Shown here one piece after another: positions 4,287 to 7,400 of a DNA stretch of 7,400 bases; within the stretch, counting starts at the first letter, position 1; the number at the start of each line of letters is the position of its first letter. The notes under the pieces were generated by a model. The model searched no databases. It saw only the letters and a list, made by a program, of their open reading frames with translations, and had not been told where the DNA came from. The position numbers were made by a program, and so were the translations under genes. The DNA is from Spirochaetaceae bacterium (GTDB taxonomy: Bacteria; Spirochaetota; Spirochaetia; Treponematales; Breznakiellaceae), in contig JAIRNN010000282.1 in assembly GCA_031257995.1 (NCBI GenBank), positions 1 through 7,400 on the forward strand, given 5' to 3'.

Positions 4287-6592
4287 GCGACCTGTTCACG
4301 GCGGGCAAGGCGGAAACGCCGCTCGCGGACAGGATGCGGCCTCTGACCATCGACGACGTTATCGGGCAGGATCATATCGTCGGCGAAGGACGGCTCTTGA
4401 GGCGGGCCATCCAGCGCGACCGGCTCTCGTCGGTCATTTTTTACGGGCCGCCGGGGACGGGAAAGACGAGCCTCGCGCGGGTCATTGCCAACTCCACAAA
4501 AGCTGCTTTTGAGAGCCTCAACGCCGTGCTTGCCGGTATCAAGGACATCCGCGAGGCGATCGACCGGGCCGGAGAACGGCGGAAACTCTACGACAAGCGC
4601 ACGATCCTGTTCGTGGACGAGGTTCACCGTTGGAACAAGGCCCAGCAGGACGCGTTGCTTCCCTGGGTGGAAAACGGCACGGTCATCCTGATCGGCGCGA
4701 CCACCGAAAACCCCTTTTTCGAGGTAAACCGCGCGCTCGTGAGCCGGAGCCGCGTCTTTCAGCTCAAGGCCCTCACGAGCGGCGACCTTATCCTTGCCGC
4801 GAAACGGGCGGTGTCTGACCCCGTCCAGGGATACGGCAAGTGGCAGGTGAACTTCGACGAGGGGGCGTTGGAACACTTGGTGGAGGTGTCGTCCGGGGAT
4901 GCGCGGAGCCTCCTCAACGCGCTGGAACTCGCCGTCGAGACAAGCCCTCCCTCGTGGCCTCCGCCGCCGGGAGACGTGATCCGGGTGAGCCTTACCGCCG
5001 CCGAGGAAAGCATCCAGAGGCGGGCCGTACTCTACGACAAAGACGGCGATTACCATTTCGACACGATCTCCGCCTTTATCAAGAGCGTGCGCGGATCCGA
5101 TCCCGACGCGGCGCTCTACTGGCTTGCCAAGATGGTCTCTGCGGGCGAGGACCCCGCCTTCATCTTCCGGCGCATGATCATCCTTGCCAGCGAGGACGTG
5201 GGTATGGCCGATCCCCACGCCCTTGCCGTCGTCATATCCTGCGCAGAATCGTTTGACCGCATCGGCTTCCCCGAAGGAAACTTCCCGCTGGTCCACGCCT
5301 GCGTCTACCTTGCCACCGCTCCCAAATCAAACTCCGCGCTGGGCTATTTTGACGCGGCGGCCCAAGTCGCAAAAGAAGACGCGGAGGTTCCAAACCACCT
5401 GCGCGACCCCAGCCGCGACAAGGAGAGTTTCGGCCACGGCGAGGGCTACGTCTATCCCCACGCCTACCGCGAACACTGGACGGCCCAGCAGTATCTACCC
5501 TCCGTGTTGCAGGGAAAACTCTTCTACACGCCGTCCGCCATCGGGTATGAAGGCACGATCCGGGACGAGGTACTGCGCAAGCGGGAGGTACAGGCCGCCG
5601 TCTTGATGGAGGCCGCAGGGGACAAGGGGCTTTCTGGAGACGGCGAAGCGCTTACTTGGCAGATGGAGAGGCGGGGGGCCGAGGGCTGGTACCGCCGCCT
5701 CCAGTCGGGCAGGAGCACCGTCCTGTTGCAAGACCGGGACGTGCTGCTCGAAGCCGCCGCGCCCAAGCGCCATGACCGGGTGCTCATCGCCCGCGCCGAC
5801 GACGGCCTTCTTTTATGGGAAAGTTTTAGGCGCGCCCCGGAGGGCCTTTCCTGCGGCCTCGTGGGAAACGCGGCGGCGCAGGAAACATTGCTCCGTTACG
5901 CGGCCTCCCTCGAAGGCGATGAAAAACCGGTGATCGGGGTGTTGGGCGGCGTTCCCTCGCAAGAGGCCCCCTCGACACGACTTCCCTCAAAACAAGAAGC
6001 AAAAACCCTCTTTGGCACGAGCGCCTTCGACCGCATCATAGCGCGGGAACCCTGGCGCGGCGAAAAAGACCCGTATGCCGCCTTTGCCCGTTTCACGAAA
6101 GCGGCGCGGGAACTGCTTGCGGATGGGGGCGCGGTTGTTACGCTGCAATCGCCGCCGGGCATGGGCCAACGGCTCTCGGCGTTTGTCGGGGATGAGGCCC
6201 TGGCCGCCCGGCTCGCCGCCGCCGAAGACGCTTTTTTCAAGAGGGACGGCGCAACCCGGGATGCCCCCGCTTCCCGCTGGTCTTGGACGGCGGAGGACGT
6301 TGTTGCCGCCTTTGCCGCCGCCGGGTTCTCCGTCGATGTTACGATAGTCGAACGCCGCGAAGAACGAATCATCGGCGAAAGCGACCTCGTCCATTGGTTC
6401 GACCCCGAAAAGTCGCCCTGGGGAACGTTTATCAGCGAAAAATTGGGGGAAGCGGATTTTGCGGACGTGAAAGCCCATATCGGCGGACAAGCAAAGTCAG
6501 GCCCGCTTGAGTGGCGGTGGCGGAGTGTGCTGGTGAAGGCGGCGGTTCCCCCTTTGGGGAATGAAAAATTGAAAGTGGATAATGGAAAATGA
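4283..6592 (+). CDS. rarA: RarA/MgsA-type AAA+ ATPase with a long methyltransferase-like C-terminal extension
   Basis: RarA acts at stalled replication forks with the single-strand-binding protein and clamp-loader-related steps. Starting at ATG 4283 (MSDLF, the family's usual opening; TTG 4277 would add two residues), motifs are PLADRMRP (13-20), Walker A GPPGTGKT (55-62), Walker B ILFVDEVHRW (108-117), NKAQQDALLPWVENGTVILI (118-137), sensor 1 GATTENP (138-144) and SGDARSLLNALE (204-215). The family's C-terminal oligomerisation region follows: AALYWLAKMVSAGEDP, ASEDVGMADPHAL, APKSNSA (about 275-352). RarA usually ends near 430-450 residues; this one has 769. Residues about 435-755 resemble a class I methyltransferase: FDRIIAREPW (582-591), ARELLADGGAVVTLQ (608-622), AAGFSVDVTIVERREERII (679-697). 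The glycine-rich SAM loop is not recognisable, so it is probably non-catalytic. The last dozen residues (GNEKLKVDNGK) look like translated intergenic sequence. Confidence 0.9.
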   Translation: MSDLFTAGKAETPLADRMRPLTIDDVIGQDHIVGEGRLLRRAIQRDRLSSVIFYGPPGTGKTSLARVIANSTKAAFESLNAVLAGIKDIREAIDRAGERRKLYDKRTILFVDEVHRWNKAQQDALLPWVENGTVILIGATTENPFFEVNRALVSRSRVFQLKALTSGDLILAAKRAVSDPVQGYGKWQVNFDEGALEHLVEVSSGDARSLLNALELAVETSPPSWPPPPGDVIRVSLTAAEESIQRRAVLYDKDGDYHFDTISAFIKSVRGSDPDAALYWLAKMVSAGEDPAFIFRRMIILASEDVGMADPHALAVVISCAESFDRIGFPEGNFPLVHACVYLATAPKSNSALGYFDAAAQVAKEDAEVPNHLRDPSRDKESFGHGEGYVYPHAYREHWTAQQYLPSVLQGKLFYTPSAIGYEGTIRDEVLRKREVQAAVLMEAAGDKGLSGDGEALTWQMERRGAEGWYRRLQSGRSTVLLQDRDVLLEAAAPKRHDRVLIARADDGLLLWESFRRAPEGLSCGLVGNAAAQETLLRYAASLEGDEKPVIGVLGGVPSQEAPSTRLPSKQEAKTLFGTSAFDRIIAREPWRGEKDPYAAFARFTKAARELLADGGAVVTLQSPPGMGQRLSAFVGDEALAARLAAAEDAFFKRDGATRDAPASRWSWTAEDVVAAFAAAGFSVDVTIVERREERIIGESDLVHWFDPEKSPWGTFISEKLGEADFADVKAHIGGQAKSGPLEWRWRSVLVKAAVPPLGNEKLKVDNGK

Positions 6593-6867
6593 TACGACTA
6601 GGTGGGAGAAGCTGCGGCAAATTGTCTCTCCCTCGCTCCGGCCCGCTCTCCGGCCGATACGCCCGCACCTACGCCGAAAGGCGCGTCCACACCTCCCTCC
6701 GTTTGGTCATACGCAGCGGGGGTCAGCCGCAGACACCCGGCATCATAGACACCCCGCCCCCGGCCTTCATCACTGTAACATCAAAAATCGGAAAACGTTG
6801 CACGAAAAACGGGAAAACCGCAACGCCGAATTGCGCGCCGAAAACGGGAATGTGCCCGTTCGTCTAA
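6589..6867 (+). CDS. Doubtful ORF overlapping the rarA stop
   Basis: A 92-codon frame starts at ATG 6589, overlapping the rarA TGA as ATGA, and ends before the hairpins at 6879. The product is basic and rich in Arg, Thr and Pro (GGRSCGKLSLPRSGPLSGRY, later NGKTATPNCAPKTGMCPFV) with no domain I recognise. The frame two bases on is equally open, and the minus strand of 6750-6860 also reads as a hydrophobic peptide, so the open frames may just reflect GC-rich sequence. Bases 6614-6641 share two blocks with 2360-2389, which suggests repeat-derived sequence. More likely noncoding than a gene. Confidence 0.2.
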   Translation: MIRLGGRSCGKLSLPRSGPLSGRYARTYAERRVHTSLRLVIRSGGQPQTPGIIDTPPPAFITVTSKIGKRCTKNGKTATPNCAPKTGMCPFV

Positions 6868-6878
6868 CGCCCCTTAAA

Positions 6879-6918
6879 CCCGCGTAAAAGCGGGCCGTTG
6901 CCGCAACCCGCCGTTTTT
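6879..6918 (+). terminator. Overlapping terminator hairpins after rarA
   Basis: CCCGC (6879-6883) pairs with GCGGG (6890-6894) over loop GTAAAA. The same GCGGG can pair instead with CCCGC (6907-6911), enclosing GTTG/CAAC, and this second form is followed by CG and five Ts (6914-6918). The two forms exclude each other. The second is a fair Rho-independent terminator for plus-strand transcripts; the first, read on the minus strand, ends GCGGGTTTAAG and could stop transcripts from the right. Confidence 0.5.
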
Positions 6919-7095
6919 CTAGTCCTCCCCGCCTCCGCGTACCGGTTCCTTTTTCCCCGGCCGTCCGGATTGACCGGGATCGGGTAGTTGGCCGTAAGCG
7001 CCTCGACCTTCCGGCGTTTTGTTTTATGCCTGTGCGTCATAGACAGCGCCGCCGCCGAGCAAAGTCGGGTTGGCCGCATTGACAATCACGTCTCG
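6919..7095 (-). pseudogene. Macro-domain remnant
   Basis: On the minus strand, bases 7095 down to 7027 read RDVIVNAANPTLLGGGAV, then YDAQA and TAA (7024-7026). IVNAANPTLLGGG is the signature of macro domains (ADP-ribose or O-acetyl-ADP-ribose binding and deacetylation); the Asn-Ala-Ala-Asn and triple-Gly loops contact the ligand. A macro domain needs about 150-180 residues; only about 23 remain. Upstream, a stop (7096-7098) and the repeat array interrupt it; downstream, the same frame stays open for 34 more codons after the TAA, to TAG 6919-6921, next to the terminator hairpins, but that part does not look like the macro fold. I read it as a gene scrap left by rearrangement. The motif match is strong; the extent of the remnant is approximate. 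Confidence 0.55.
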
Positions 7096-7270
7096 TTAGG
7101 CCGGGTCATCGGGCCTAGGCTAGGCGGGGTCATCGGGCCTAGCCTAGGCCGGGTCATCGGGCCTAGCCTAGGCGGGGTCATCGGGCCTAGGCTAGGCGGG
7201 GTCATCGGGCCTAGGCTAGGCCGGGTCATCGGGCCTAGGCTAGGCCGGGTTGGCGGGCCTAGCCTAGGCC
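7096..7270. repeat. Tandem array of 24-bp CTAG-rich palindromic units
   Basis: Seven full units start at 7103, 7127, 7151, 7175, 7199, 7223 and 7247, after a partial copy (TAGGCC, 7097-7102). Each unit is GGGTCATC, then GGGCCTAG, then SCTAGGCS (S is G or C); unit 7 begins GGGTTGGC. Within a unit, GGCCTAG-S-CTAGGCC is a 15-bp palindrome around one base. The central base is G, C, C, G, G, G, C along the array, and the last base G, C, G, G, C, C, C, so the palindrome is complete in units 2, 5, 6 and 7. Each unit has two CTAG tetramers, 14 in all, a word that is usually rare in bacteria. The array begins seven bases past the stop of the minus-strand gene at 7277. Confidence 0.95.
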
Positions 7271-7276
7271 GCGCCG

Positions 7277-7400
7277 TCAAACCTGTTTCACCGTGAACGT
7301 GCTCCTTATCGTTCGCATCTCTTTCAGCAGACGGCCGGTTTTGCCGGAGAAGTATGTGCGGACTTCGATATACCACTCATGACCGGGCGGCAGTTCAGGC
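7277..7400 (-). CDS. C-terminal end of a protein with a DUF4469-like Ig-fold domain (partial)
   Basis: The minus strand from 7399 reads PELPPGHEWYIEVRTYFSGK, then TGRLLKEMRTIRS and TFTVKQV, ending at TGA (7277-7279). About 40 residues are visible; the start lies beyond the window. The pattern L.PG..Y.vEVRT.....g.LLKe.RT......tV matches the last strands of the Ig-like DUF4469 domain, which in bacteroidetes and spirochaetes is often joined to an HU/IHF-like DNA-binding domain. That link is from memory and the DNA-binding part cannot be seen here. The GC-rich tandem array lies directly past the stop and could serve as its 3' end. Confidence 0.55.
   Translation of the reverse strand, partial: PELPPGHEWYIEVRTYFSGKTGRLLKEMRTIRSTFTVKQV

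Noticed and set aside
4220..5296. A 358-codon open frame on the minus strand.
   Set aside because: It lies opposite the ATPase core of rarA, whose motifs are unmistakable on the plus strand. High GC makes the antisense frame open; its translation is charged, low in hydrophobic pattern and has no recognisable domain.
7103..7270. CRISPR array.
   Set aside because: Units are directly contiguous, with the same 8-9 base spacer each time and no unique spacers; no cas genes are visible.
6988..7376. Octapeptide-repeat proteins on both strands (VIGPRLGG on plus, PMTRPRLG on minus).
   Set aside because: The 24-bp unit is a multiple of three, so any frame without a stop yields an octapeptide repeat. 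The true minus-strand gene uses a different frame and ends at 7277, before the array. The plus-strand frame has no ribosome binding site or recognisable flanks.

Overview
The window reads as accessory and core-gene sequence from a GC-rich spirochaete, most likely a Treponema of the termite-gut type. This rests on three things recognised from memory and not searched: the PD-(D/E)XK family at 721-1319, the RarA with a long C-terminal extension, and the loose spirochaetal-type lipobox of the lipoprotein. The genus call is an inference.

Layout. 1-478: remnant of an IS5-family transposase, out of frame at least once. 479-720: intergenic, with two hairpins and a good sigma70-type promoter (TGGACA, 17 bp, TATACT). 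721-1319: a PD-(D/E)XK nuclease-fold gene of the type often found in many copies in treponemes, split into a 47-codon N-terminal piece and a 150-codon nuclease domain in another frame. 1313-1465: a possible 50-codon ORF overlapping its stop. 1532-4240: three same-strand envelope genes: a membrane-anchored SPFH/Band-7-like protein, an outer-membrane beta-barrel protein joined to it by an ATGA overlap, and a lipoprotein that looks like a beta-propeller. 4283-6592: rarA, preceded by a possible 12-codon coupled leader and carrying about 335 extra C-terminal residues that resemble a degenerate methyltransferase. 6593-6918: a doubtful ORF, then terminator-like nested hairpins. 6919-7400: on the minus strand, the C-terminal end of a gene with a DUF4469-like Ig fold, a 24-bp tandem palindromic array just past its stop, and a short remnant carrying the macro-domain signature.

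How the parts relate. The SPFH-like, barrel and lipoprotein genes plausibly form one envelope operon that runs on into rarA, since all lie on the plus strand with small gaps. The edges (1-1320 and 6600-7400) look like decay and rearrangement zones: broken transposase, broken nuclease gene, macro-domain scrap, palindromic arrays.

Most worth a second look: the CTAG-rich 24-bp array (7103-7270), the RarA/methyltransferase-like fusion, and the hairpin-packed segment (about 2352-2614) that appears to have landed between the start codon and the signal peptide of the beta-barrel gene.
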